A stretch of DNA of 12,485 nucleotides, taken from Chloroflexota bacterium. GTDB taxonomy: Bacteria; Chloroflexota; Anaerolineae; Anaerolineales; Anaerolineaceae. The DNA lies in the NCBI GenBank assembly GCA_029777225.1, contig JAKOSR010000034.1, forward strand, positions 1-12,485, read 5' to 3'. This document shows, piece by piece, positions 6,125-12,485 of the stretch. The position numbers and the translations under genes were made by a program. Each line of letters begins with the position of its first letter. The first letter of the stretch is position 1. The notes beneath the pieces were generated by a model. The model saw only the letters and a program-made list of their open reading frames with translations, was not told the DNA's origin and did not search any database.

Positions 6125-7201
6125 CGTCTGAACTTGAGATAAGCTTCTATAAAACCATCGAGATCACCGTCCAGTACAGCCTGAGTATTCCCAGTCTCGT
6201 ATTCGGTACGGTGATCTTTTACCATCTGGTAGGGATGCAACACGTAAGAACGAATTTGACTGCCCCATTCCACTTTCTTAAATTCGCCTTTTAACTCCAA
6301 GACTTCTTCCTGCCGGGCCTGTTGTTGCAGTTCAAACAACCTTGCCCTTAAGACCTTTAGAGCGCTTTCGCGGTTTTGGGTTTGAGACCGCTCATTCTGG
6401 CAGGTGACTACCATACCGGTCGGCAGGTGAATGATGCGAACAGCAGTCATGTTCTTTTGAACGTTTTGCCCACCAGCGCCGGAGGACTTGTAGACTTCAA
6501 TTTCGATATCTTCCGGCCGGATAATCACCTCGGTGTTGTCCTCGATATCCGGCAGGACTTCCACCAGGGCGAACGAGGTGTGCCGGCGGTGCGCCGCGTC
6601 AAATGGTGAGAGCCGGACGAGACGATGCACGCCTTTTTCACAGTGGGTGTAGCCGTAGGCCAGCTCGCCTTGCAGGTATATTGTCACTGATTTGATGCCA
6701 GCTTCTTCCCCCAGTGTTCGGTCCAAAATCTCGGTTTTGTACCCTTTCCGTTCAGCCCATCTCAGGTACATGCGCTCAAGCATGGCGGCCCAATCCTGGG
6801 AGTCCGTACCACCCGCGCCGGAGTGGATGGCGAGCAAGGCGTTTCCATGATCATATGGCCCGGAAAGTAACATTTCAGTCTCTTTCCTGGCCAGGAGCGC
6901 TTCCCAGTGGTCTACCTGGCTGATAATCTCCTCGGTCAGAGAGCCGTCATCGAGCTCAACCAGGCTACCGAGCCCGGAGATGTTGGTGCTGATGTTTTCC
7001 CACTCCTCGAGGGTATTCTCGAGGGAGGAGATGCTTTTCATTACCTTTTGGGCCTGGTCTGGCGTGTCCCAAAAGCCATCTTCCTGTGAGTGCTTTTGTA
7101 ATTCCTGCAGCTGGCTTTTCTTATAGGGCAGGTCAAAGATGCTCCTGGAGCTCCCGACATTGAGCGGAAAGCGATATCACGCGGTCAGATAAGTCAGACA
7201 T
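6121..7201 (-). CDS. prfB: Peptide chain release factor 2, made by programmed +1 frameshift
   Basis: RF2 releases finished proteins at UGA and UAA codons on the ribosome. The main frame (7134-6121) holds the class I hallmarks: SPF, the stop-codon tripeptide (198-200), and GGQ, the peptidyl-tRNA hydrolysis motif (243-245). The N-terminus lies in another frame: ATG 7201, preceded by GGAGG at 7 nt, runs 22 codons to CTT and then meets in-frame UGA (7135-7133). A +1 shift on CTT moves reading to GAC and continues as DLPYKKSQL, matching the family's IFDL start. The joined product is 359 residues, normal for RF2. The gene starts 18 nt after ftsY and is the last of its operon. Its TAA overlaps the pfkA TAG by four bases, so any terminator must lie inside pfkA. 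No frameshift error is needed: the CTTTGAC site is the known autoregulatory one. Confidence 0.96.
7132..7147 (-). promoter_or_regulatory. prfB programmed +1 frameshift signal
   Basis: The minus strand reads CAGGAG CAT CTT TGA C. AGGAG acts as the internal Shine-Dalgarno three bases before the slippery CTT, as AGGGGG does in E. coli (AGGGGG TAT CTT TGA C). When RF2 is scarce, UGA is read slowly and the ribosome slips forward; when RF2 is plentiful, translation stops at codon 23. The mechanism is established for the family; its use here is inferred from the matching site and the matching protein on both sides. Confidence 0.95.
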
Positions 7202-7219
7202 GATGTTTCCTCCAGGAAA

Positions 7220-8128
7220 TTAGCGGGCGAAGATGCCCTCAACAAACGAATCGCGATCGAAAAGTTGCAGATCGTCCAATTTTTCACCAAGGCCGGCGTA
7301 GAGCACAGGCAAACCGAGCTGGCGCTTGATGGCGAATGCCATGCCGCCCTTAGCTGAGCTATCCAATTTGGCCAGGATGGCCCCGGTCAATTTGACCGCT
7401 TTGCCAAACGCCTGGGCTTGCTGCAGGGCGTTTTGGCCGGTGGTCGTGTCGAGGACAATCCAGGAATGGTGGGGGGCACCAGGCAGGGCCTTGTCCGCGA
7501 CCCGGTAGACCTTTTTGATTTCTTCCATCAGGTTGTAACGGGTGTGCAGGCGGCCGGCTGTGTCAACCAGGACCACATCCATTCCCCGCGAAATTCCGGA
7601 TTTAATCCCGTCGTAGGTAATCGCACCCGGATCATTGTTCTGTTGGGAGGTGATGATGGGCACGTCCACACGGTTGGCCCAGACTTCCAGCTGGTCAATC
7701 GCCGCGGCCCGGTAGGTATCCGCCGCGACCAGGAGCACGTTTTTGCCCATTTTTTTGTAGCGGGCGGCCAATTTGGCAATGGACGTGGTTTTCCCAGAGC
7801 CATTGACACCAGCAACCATGATAACGGTTGGATGATGGGTCAAATCAGGTTCGAGCGGTTGGTCAAGCAGCCCGCGCATTTCAGTCTTTAGCAGGTCGTA
7901 GAGCTGTTCAGTCCTGGTGTAGCCCAAGCGCTCCACTTGGACCTGGCATTTGTCAATCAGGGCGAGGGTGGTTTCAGGGCCGATATCGGCCTGGATGAGC
8001 AGTTCCTCGAGCTGGTCCCAGCTTTCTGGTTTGATTTCGGTGGCACCAAAAAAGCTGGCCACTTTGCCAAAGGTAACATCACGCGTTTTAGTAAGGCTTT
8101 CACGCCATTTTTTGAATAGGTCACTCAT
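7220..8128 (-). CDS. ftsY: Signal recognition particle receptor FtsY
   Basis: FtsY is the membrane-associated GTPase that docks SRP-ribosome complexes at the translocon. The 302-residue form has a short N-terminal helical domain (about 1-90) and the NG GTPase: G1 GVNGSGKTT (107-115), DTYR (137-140), G3 DTAGR (189-193), DTTTGQN (227-233), G4 AKLD (253-256) followed by SSAKGG, and AGLGE (278-282). The acidic A domain of E. coli FtsY is absent, as in many bacteria. G4 is AKLD rather than the common TKLD. The gene follows rlmN by 14 nt. No Shine-Dalgarno is seen before ATG 8128; instead a TATAAT lies 8 nt upstream. Ffh and the SRP RNA are not in the window. Confidence 0.95.
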   Translation of the reverse strand: MSDLFKKWRESLTKTRDVTFGKVASFFGATEIKPESWDQLEELLIQADIGPETTLALIDKCQVQVERLGYTRTEQLYDLLKTEMRGLLDQPLEPDLTHHPTVIMVAGVNGSGKTTSIAKLAARYKKMGKNVLLVAADTYRAAAIDQLEVWANRVDVPIITSQQNNDPGAITYDGIKSGISRGMDVVLVDTAGRLHTRYNLMEEIKKVYRVADKALPGAPHHSWIVLDTTTGQNALQQAQAFGKAVKLTGAILAKLDSSAKGGMAFAIKRQLGLPVLYAGLGEKLDDLQLFDRDSFVEGIFAR

Positions 8129-8136
8129 GGGTTGAA

Positions 8137-8142
8137 ATTATA
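8137..8142 (-). promoter_or_regulatory. TATAAT box 8 nt before the ftsY start codon
   Basis: The box sits in the 14-nt gap between rlmN and ftsY, 8 nt from ATG 8128. A start site at the usual distance would fall on or next to the ATG, giving a leaderless ftsY mRNA. That would fit the lack of a ribosome binding site. There is no good -35 at 17 nt (a TTGCCC lies about 20 nt upstream), so chance is possible. Confidence 0.3.
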
Positions 8143-9186
8143 TCATTCGGGTTGGCGCGACCGGGCAAGCTGACCGCAGCCGGCATGGATTTCAATCCCG
8201 CGTCGCAATCGGACCGTCACTGGAATGCCATGTTCTTCAAGCACGCTCTGGAACGTGAGCACCCGGTCTTTGGAAGACCCCTGAACGGCATATTCCTTGC
8301 TTGGATTGAGCGCAATCAGGTTCACATGGCACAGCATGCCGGTCAGGAGACCAGCAAGTTTTAGGGCAAGTTCAGGAGAGTCGTTGACGTCCTGGATTAG
8401 GGCATATTCAAAGGTAATGCGGCGATGGGTTCGTTCAACGTAATCGCGGCTGGCCTGGATGAGCGATTTGAGCGGGTAAATCCGGTTGGCTGGCACTAGC
8501 TCAGAACGCAGGAGGTCTTCAGGCGAATGCAAGCTAATGGCCAGGTTCACCTGGGGATGTTCGCGCGCGAACATCGCGATTTTGGGAATGATGCCAACTG
8601 TGCTGACGGTAATCCGGCGTGAACCAAAATTCAACATATCGGGATTTGTCAGGTTGGCAATGGAGGCCAACGTGCCTTCAAAGTTCAGGAAAGGCTCACC
8701 CATGCCCATGTAGACCACATTGGTGAGCGTGCTGTCTTCGGCACGTAATTTTCGCATGGCCCAGATAACCTGGCCGACGATTTCGCCTGGCGAGAGGTTT
8801 CGCATGTAACCCATCTGGCCAGTGGCGCAGAAGACACATCCCATTGGGCAGCCCACCTGCGTGGAAATGCACAAGGAATTGCGCTCACTGTAACGCATCA
8901 GGACGGATTCAACCTGCAGGCCATCCCCGAGCGTGAAGAGCACTTTTTCGGTGAGCCGGTCCTTGGAAACAATCGTGTCTTCCACATGCAGCGGGTCGAT
9001 GACAAACATCTCTGCCAAAGACGCCCGCAGACTGGAGGGAATATTGGCGAAGTGGTTAAAATCCTGGTAAAGCTTGGAATAAAGACCGTCCAAAATTTGA
9101 GTGGTCCGGAACGCGGGTTGCCCGAGCGACTTTAGCGTGTCGTTCAAGGCGTCCTTGTTAAGGTCATAAACTGTTTGTTTAGCCAT
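8143..9186 (-). CDS. rlmN: Dual-specificity RNA methyltransferase RlmN (radical SAM)
   Basis: RlmN makes 2-methyladenosine in 23S rRNA and in some tRNAs, using a [4Fe-4S] cluster and S-adenosylmethionine. With ATG 9186 as start the protein has 347 residues, typical for the family. Seen: the cluster motif CPMGCVFC (C113, C117, C120), C106 in the preceding CISTQVG segment, GMGEP (161-165), and the methyl-carrying cysteine C337 in HAGCGQLA near the C-terminus. An upstream in-frame ATG (9264) would add 26 residues rich in Pro, Ser and Arg that lie inside the HAD gene and do not look like RlmN. From 9186 the sequence begins MAKQTVYDLNKDALN, as expected. This start overlaps the HAD stop by 8 nt (ATGGCTAA), which suggests translational coupling; no clear Shine-Dalgarno is present. 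Confidence 0.94.
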   Translation of the reverse strand: MAKQTVYDLNKDALNDTLKSLGQPAFRTTQILDGLYSKLYQDFNHFANIPSSLRASLAEMFVIDPLHVEDTIVSKDRLTEKVLFTLGDGLQVESVLMRYSERNSLCISTQVGCPMGCVFCATGQMGYMRNLSPGEIVGQVIWAMRKLRAEDSTLTNVVYMGMGEPFLNFEGTLASIANLTNPDMLNFGSRRITVSTVGIIPKIAMFAREHPQVNLAISLHSPEDLLRSELVPANRIYPLKSLIQASRDYVERTHRRITFEYALIQDVNDSPELALKLAGLLTGMLCHVNLIALNPSKEYAVQGSSKDRVLTFQSVLEEHGIPVTVRLRRGIEIHAGCGQLARSRQPE

Positions 9187-9976
9187 TGATGAGCGTGTCC
9201 AGGTCGCGCGCGATGAGGTCAGGGGTGGGTGCCCAGGTCTGGGCTTCAAGCTCGGTGCAGACACCCGTCAGGACAGCCCCGGCCAGGCAGCCCGCGTTTT
9301 GAGCACCCGCGATGTCAGTTTCCAGCCGGTCTCCGACGCCCATGGTTTCGCTATTAATCGTTCCCAGTCGAAGGAGAGCTTCCTTGTACATTGCCGTAAA
9401 GGGTTTGCCAATCACTTCTGGGACCTGCCCAGAGGCAGTTTGCACCGCCGCCACCATCACGCCAGCGCCAGGATATAGGCCCTGGGGGGTAGGGTAGGTG
9501 GCATCGGTATTGGTGGCCACAAACCTGGCCCCGGCTCTAATCAGCAGCGCGGCATTGGCGATTTTCTCATGGGTAATATGGGTGTCCAGACCGACAACAA
9601 CCGCGTCTGCGTGCTTAAATTCTTCCACATTGGCCAGTTCGAACCCCGACTTCTTGAGGACGGCGCTGAGGGATGAGGACCCGACCACGTATACACGGCT
9701 ACCAGGTTGAAGCGTGTTCGCGAGGTAAATGGCGGTTGTTTCGGAAGAGGAGAGAATGTGCTCCCTGGGAAAATCGACGTGAAATTTGCTCAATTTTAAG
9801 GCGTAGTCTTCGGGCAGCTTGGTGGCATTATTCGTTGCCAGCACAACCTTTAGCCCAAGTTCAGTGATATCTGCAAATATTTTAGCAAGATCCCCGATCG
9901 GTTCGTTATCATGCCAGAGGACGCCATCCATATCCAGGATGAGACCTTTGAGTTGTGGGAACCGGTCGAGGATCAT
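9179..9976 (-). CDS. HAD-superfamily IIA (NagD-like) hydrolase
   Basis: The 265-residue protein carries all four HAD motifs: LDMDGVLW with D15 and D17, ATNN with T48, K191 in GKPF, and GDRLETD with D216 and D221. The large insert between motifs II and III is the C2 cap of the NagD/PNP-phosphatase subfamily. Members dephosphorylate small phosphates such as nucleotides, p-nitrophenyl phosphate, glycerol phosphate or phosphoglycolate, but the substrate cannot be told here. It is cytoplasmic, with no signal peptide. It starts 19 nt after clpP without a recognisable ribosome binding site, and its end overlaps rlmN, so it is probably translated by coupling within the operon. Its place among translation and protein quality genes may be only co-transcription. 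Confidence 0.88.
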   Translation of the reverse strand: MILDRFPQLKGLILDMDGVLWHDNEPIGDLAKIFADITELGLKVVLATNNATKLPEDYALKLSKFHVDFPREHILSSSETTAIYLANTLQPGSRVYVVGSSSLSAVLKKSGFELANVEEFKHADAVVVGLDTHITHEKIANAALLIRAGARFVATNTDATYPTPQGLYPGAGVMVAAVQTASGQVPEVIGKPFTAMYKEALLRLGTINSETMGVGDRLETDIAGAQNAGCLAGAVLTGVCTELEAQTWAPTPDLIARDLDTLING

Positions 9977-9995
9977 GTTTTAGCTAGACAGCGAG

Positions 9996-10601
9996 CTACT
10001 TCTTTGGCGGTTGGAGGACCTTGTCCACCAAACCATAAGCGACAGCCTGTTCGGCATCCATGTAGAAATCGCGGTCAGTATCCCGTTTGATAATGTCGAT
10101 GGGTTGACCGGTAACATCAGCGAAGAACTCGTTCAAGCGTGTCTTCAGGCGCAGGATTTCCTTGGCCATAATCTCGATGTCGGAGGCCTGGCCTTCTGTA
10201 CCGCCGAGTGGCTGGTGCAGATGGATGGTGGCATGGGGTAAAGCATAGCGCTGACCCTTGGTGCCGCCAGCAAGCAGCACTGTTCCGAAACTCGCCGTCA
10301 CGCCGACCGCAACCGTGCTAATTTTGTTGGGTATCATCTGCATGGTGTCCAGGATGGCCAAGCCCGCGTAGATGGAACCACCCGGAGAGTTGATGTACAT
10401 CTGGATGGATTTTTCAGGGTCAACCTGGCTTAGGTAAAGCAACTGAGCCACAACTACATTGGCAACCTGGTCATTGATGGCCGAACCAACAAAAACGATG
10501 CGTTCCTTCAAGAGCAGGGAGTAGATATCATATGCGCGTTCACCAGTCGCGGAGGCTTCCACGACCATGGGAATGACAGATTCAATCTGTGATTTTTGCA
10601 T
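9996..10601 (-). CDS. clpP: ATP-dependent Clp protease proteolytic subunit
   Basis: ClpP is the serine protease that forms a double heptameric barrel and degrades proteins unfolded by ClpX or ClpA/C. The 201-residue protein has the full triad with the spacing of the E. coli enzyme: S104 in TASFGTVLL, H129 in HLHQPLGG, and D178 in DTDRDFY. The oxyanion-region SPGGS lies at 72-76. The Ser neighbourhood is GVTASFG rather than the common GMAASMG, and the His strand is IHLHQ rather than IMIHQ; both are mild. The N-terminal segment (MVVEASATGERAYDIYS) matches the usual processed start. AAGGA lies about 7 nt before ATG 10601. The gene follows tig by 102 nt, a common pairing, but clpX, which often comes next, is replaced by the HAD gene. 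Confidence 0.96.
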   Translation of the reverse strand: MQKSQIESVIPMVVEASATGERAYDIYSLLLKERIVFVGSAINDQVANVVVAQLLYLSQVDPEKSIQMYINSPGGSIYAGLAILDTMQMIPNKISTVAVGVTASFGTVLLAGGTKGQRYALPHATIHLHQPLGGTEGQASDIEIMAKEILRLKTRLNEFFADVTGQPIDIIKRDTDRDFYMDAEQAVAYGLVDKVLQPPKK

Positions 10602-10703
10602 TTTCTGTTCCTTTTCCTCAGAATTTTGATAAGTCTACCTGCTGAGTGTTAGAACTTCATCAATTCGCACTATACAGTTCAAGCGCGCTTATTGGTTTGG
10701 GGC
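10602..10703 (-). other. tig-clpP intergenic region
   Basis: The 102 nt hold a perfect 10-bp palindrome AAGCGCGCTT (10681-10690), just after the tig stop codon, and a TATAGT (-10-like) without a fitting -35. No U-tract terminator is seen, so read-through from tig into clpP is likely. One half-site GAGTGTTAG resembles half of the CIRCE heat-shock operator, but its partner is missing. Confidence 0.4.
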
Positions 10704-12164
10704 CTAATCTTCGGTATCACCTTCAGGTTGGGCGGGTTCCCCGGTCTTTGGCTTGCGGGCCTTGGCAGCTTTTTTAGCCGGCTCGGTTTCTTCAACTTCG
10801 GCAACAGCCTCGGGGCTCTTCACTTCGATGGGTTCAGGGCTGGCGATGGATTTTAGCTGGGCCCGGATGGCGTTTTCCAAGGCGCGGTTCGCGGCTTCCA
10901 TGGAAACGTTTTGGGCGAATTTCTTGGAACCCATTTCTTTTTGCAGCTCTTCAAACTCACCAGAACGCATCAGTTCGTTGACCACTTCGGTAACTTCGCC
11001 ATCCAGCTGCTCATTTTTTACCTTGATGTCGTACTTCTTGACAATCGCGTCCATGACCAGGGAGCGTTCAAGGCGATTTTTCGCGGTTGGTTTGACCTCT
11101 TCCGCCATGAAGGTATCCCTGTCGCTCTTGCGAAGCTTCAGGTAAAGATCAAGGTCAAGGTTACGGTGGCTTAAATCGTGTTCAATGCGATGTAAAACGT
11201 TCTTTTCCTCTTCATCCAGCATTTGAGGTGGGTATTTGAGAATGGATTTTTCACGCAGCTGATCAATCAGATCAAGGTAGTATTCGTCATCATATGTGCG
11301 GGTCATTTCGTTCTGAAGGTGTTCACGCACGCCTTTTTCCAGGTTCTCAACCGTGTCGAAGCCGCCCATGGTCTTGAGGAACTCCTCGTCCATGGCGGGC
11401 AATTCCAACCCCTTTATGGATTGAATAGTCACTGTGAAGACGACCGTCTTGCCAGCCAAATCCTTGTCGTCATCGTCGGCAGCGTACACGTGGGTTAATT
11501 CAAAGGTTTCATCCGTTGTGTGACCCATTAAATCCCGGGCGAAACCACGGTAGGGATATTCCTGGTCTTTTTCTTCTGATTCGGAGGTAATGAGTGCCTG
11601 TTGGGGACCAGATTTGACCACGATGGGGTCGGCACCTTCGGCGGGGTTCGCGTCGCGGCCTTCGAGGTTCAGGTAAACCACGGTTTCCTCGGCGGCTGGT
11701 GTGGTCACCGGTACGAGCGTGGCATAACTGCGGCGCGCCCTGGCAATGAATTCTTCGACATCCTTGTCGGAGACCACGACGGGCTTGTATTCTTTTTGCA
11801 GGCTCTCGATTTCGCGCAGGTCGGTTTCTGGGGCCAGCGGAATAGTGAATTCAAATACTGGCGGGTTCTCGCTTTTAACGGCATCCAGGTTGCCGGGACC
11901 CCATGGGGAGATGCCCTCGGCATCAATCACCTTGGGATAAACATCGTCCAGCATCAACTCAAGCGCTTCTTGCGTTACGGTCGCTTCCCCAACGTGGTTC
12001 ACAACCATGTTGTAGGGGGCTTTCCCAGGACGGAAGCCTGGGATGCGCGTACGCTGCGCGATTTTACGGGCAGCGCGTCGCTTGAATTGCTCCAGCATCT
12101 CAGCTTCAAATTCGGCGGTGATTTTCACCTGGTGGTCATCGGTATATATTTTTTCTGTCTTCAA
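10704..12164 (-). CDS. tig: Trigger factor, ribosome-associated chaperone
   Basis: Trigger factor binds near the ribosome exit tunnel through L23 and shields nascent chains. The 486-residue protein starts with the ribosome-binding domain, whose signature GFRPGKAP is at 43-50. A middle region (about 155-255) stands in the PPIase position, and a helical chaperone domain runs from about 255 to 440. The last 45 residues are a low-complexity tail rich in Glu, Pro, Lys and Ala, an extra on the usual core. The start codon is TTG at 12164, chosen because GAGG lies 5 nt upstream and the sequence begins MKTEKIYTDDHQVKI, right for the family. It begins 28 nt after the tRNA-Leu gene, with no terminator between, so one transcript probably holds both. 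Confidence 0.94.
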   Translation of the reverse strand: MKTEKIYTDDHQVKITAEFEAEMLEQFKRRAARKIAQRTRIPGFRPGKAPYNMVVNHVGEATVTQEALELMLDDVYPKVIDAEGISPWGPGNLDAVKSENPPVFEFTIPLAPETDLREIESLQKEYKPVVVSDKDVEEFIARARRSYATLVPVTTPAAEETVVYLNLEGRDANPAEGADPIVVKSGPQQALITSESEEKDQEYPYRGFARDLMGHTTDETFELTHVYAADDDDKDLAGKTVVFTVTIQSIKGLELPAMDEEFLKTMGGFDTVENLEKGVREHLQNEMTRTYDDEYYLDLIDQLREKSILKYPPQMLDEEEKNVLHRIEHDLSHRNLDLDLYLKLRKSDRDTFMAEEVKPTAKNRLERSLVMDAIVKKYDIKVKNEQLDGEVTEVVNELMRSGEFEELQKEMGSKKFAQNVSMEAANRALENAIRAQLKSIASPEPIEVKSPEAVAEVEETEPAKKAAKARKPKTGEPAQPEGDTED

Positions 12165-12192
12165 TGTAACCTCGAATAGTATTAGTGTGAAG

Positions 12193-12274
12193 TGGGGAAA
12201 GAGGGGCTCGAACCCTCACGCGTCACCGCACATGATCCTAAGTCATGCCTGTCTGCCAATTCCAGCACTTCCCC
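12193..12274 (-). tRNA. tRNA-Leu (anticodon UAG)
   Basis: The 82-nt gene folds as a class II tRNA. The acceptor GGGGAAG pairs with TTTCCCC (one G-U), with A73 as discriminator. The D-arm region holds TTGGCAGAC. The anticodon stem CATGA/TCATG carries loop CTTAGGA, so the anticodon is UAG (12240-12238), reading CUN leucine codons. The long variable arm has GCG GTGA CGC, and the T arm GAGGG TTCGAGC CCCTC is perfect. The 3' CCA is not encoded and must be added. A73 and the long arm fit leucine. Confidence 0.97.
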
Positions 12275-12285
12275 TCAAACCCATG

Positions 12286-12314
12286 ATTATAAGCGACAGA
12301 AAATCCCTCGTCAA
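12286..12314 (-). promoter_or_regulatory. Strong sigma-70-type promoter for tRNA-Leu and the tig operon
   Basis: On the minus strand TTGACG (12314-12309), a 17-nt spacer and TATAAT (12291-12286) match the consensus at 11 of 12 positions. Transcription would start near 12280, a few bases before the tRNA 5' end (12274). It is the best promoter in the window and probably drives the tRNA, tig and the genes after it. Confidence 0.85.
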
Positions 12315-12485
12315 CGGATGCACGATGTCAAACAGGAAAACTGGCGGAACAACGCGACGGCAGGCTATACAAAACCAGCATCCCCCTACCCGATGCACAT
12401 TGTTTGAAGAGAAAGAGGCATTACAATGCTATTGTAGATAGAATAATGCGCGTAGCCATTTTATATTAACTAAGTTATTATCAAA
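12315..12485 (-). other. Non-coding region upstream of tRNA-Leu with a second possible promoter
   Basis: I see no convincing gene here. A minus-strand TATAAA (12465-12460) is followed after one base by TGGCTACGCGCA (12458-12447), the same arrangement as at 4191-4209. Its -35 position lies at or beyond the window edge. An inverted repeat TACAAT-GCT-ATTGTA (12422-12436) sits just downstream of the proposed start. A transcript from here would run into the tRNA-Leu promoter after about 170 nt, or could be a small RNA or the start of a leader. Confidence 0.35.

Noticed and set aside
7133..7135. In-frame TGA near the start of prfB as a nonsense mutation or sequencing error
   Set aside because: The surrounding AGGAG-CAT-CTT-TGA-C is the known RF2 frameshift signal, and the protein is family-like on both sides of it.
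7418..7891. A 157-codon plus-strand frame opposite ftsY
   Set aside because: It mirrors the conserved GTPase coding sequence and shows no family features of its own.
9187..9264. Longer rlmN starting at the ATG at 9264
   Set aside because: The 26 extra residues are not RlmN-like and lie wholly inside the HAD gene; the start at 9186 gives the normal N-terminus.
10621..10660. CIRCE (HrcA) heat-shock operator upstream of clpP
   Set aside because: Only one half-site-like GAGTGTTAG is present; the TTAGCACTC partner at nine bases is absent.
11601..12179. A 192-codon plus-strand frame opposite tig
   Set aside because: It is antisense to a well-supported trigger factor gene, has no recognisable domain, and no promoter or ribosome site was seen for it.
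12043..12441. Plus-strand frame running through tRNA-Leu
   Set aside because: It crosses a clear tRNA gene and the trigger factor start, with no coding support.

Overview
The window is a compact stretch of bacterial chromosome that is almost entirely protein-coding. All genes lie on the minus strand except pfkA. Nothing in it looks mobile: there is no insertion sequence, integrase, phage gene or CRISPR array. The gene types suggest a Chloroflexota bacterium, probably of the Anaerolineae. The pointers are a large cytoplasmic GH13 protein with a GHGQ..E.YGMEY block, an archaeal/SCP2-type thiolase, a short FtsY without an A domain, and a NarL-like regulator. This placement is an inference from family resemblance; no 16S or other marker is present.

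Layout in the direction of minus-strand transcription, right to left. A tRNA-Leu(UAG) gene (12193-12274) sits directly behind a near-consensus promoter (TTGACG, 17 bp, TATAAT). It is followed closely by tig (trigger factor, TTG start), clpP, a NagD-like HAD phosphatase, rlmN, ftsY and prfB. Spacings are short: 28 nt from tRNA to tig, about 100 nt from tig to clpP, then 19 nt, an 8-nt overlap, 14 nt and 18 nt. This looks like one operon for protein birth, targeting, quality control and translation termination: a leucine tRNA, the ribosome-bound chaperone, the protease, the 23S rRNA/tRNA methyltransferase, the SRP receptor and release factor 2. prfB carries the classic autoregulatory +1 frameshift site (in-frame UGA at codon 23), so its real length is 359 residues.

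The operon runs convergently into pfkA (plus strand, 5153-6124); the two stop codons overlap by four bases (TTAG). pfkA is divergent from a LuxR/NarL-type regulator gene (4289-5077). The two share a small intergenic region with a perfectly palindromic double -10 box. After a 229-nt intergenic region with a TATAAT box, tandem 10-bp repeats and a 14-bp palindrome come a thiolase gene (2911-4059) and a large GH13 alpha-amylase-family gene (2850 to the left edge, C-terminus outside the window).

No wholly new system is evident. The points most worth following are: a 12-base sequence found twice, each time one base downstream of a -10 box; the prfB frameshift; a possible leaderless ftsY transcript; the palindrome over the thiolase ribosome binding site; and active-site departures in PfkA (GGNGS for GGDGS), the thiolase (no second cysteine) and the GH13 enzyme (NNPD for NHD). 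The longest stretches without a coding gene are 4060-4288 and the window's right end, both described below.
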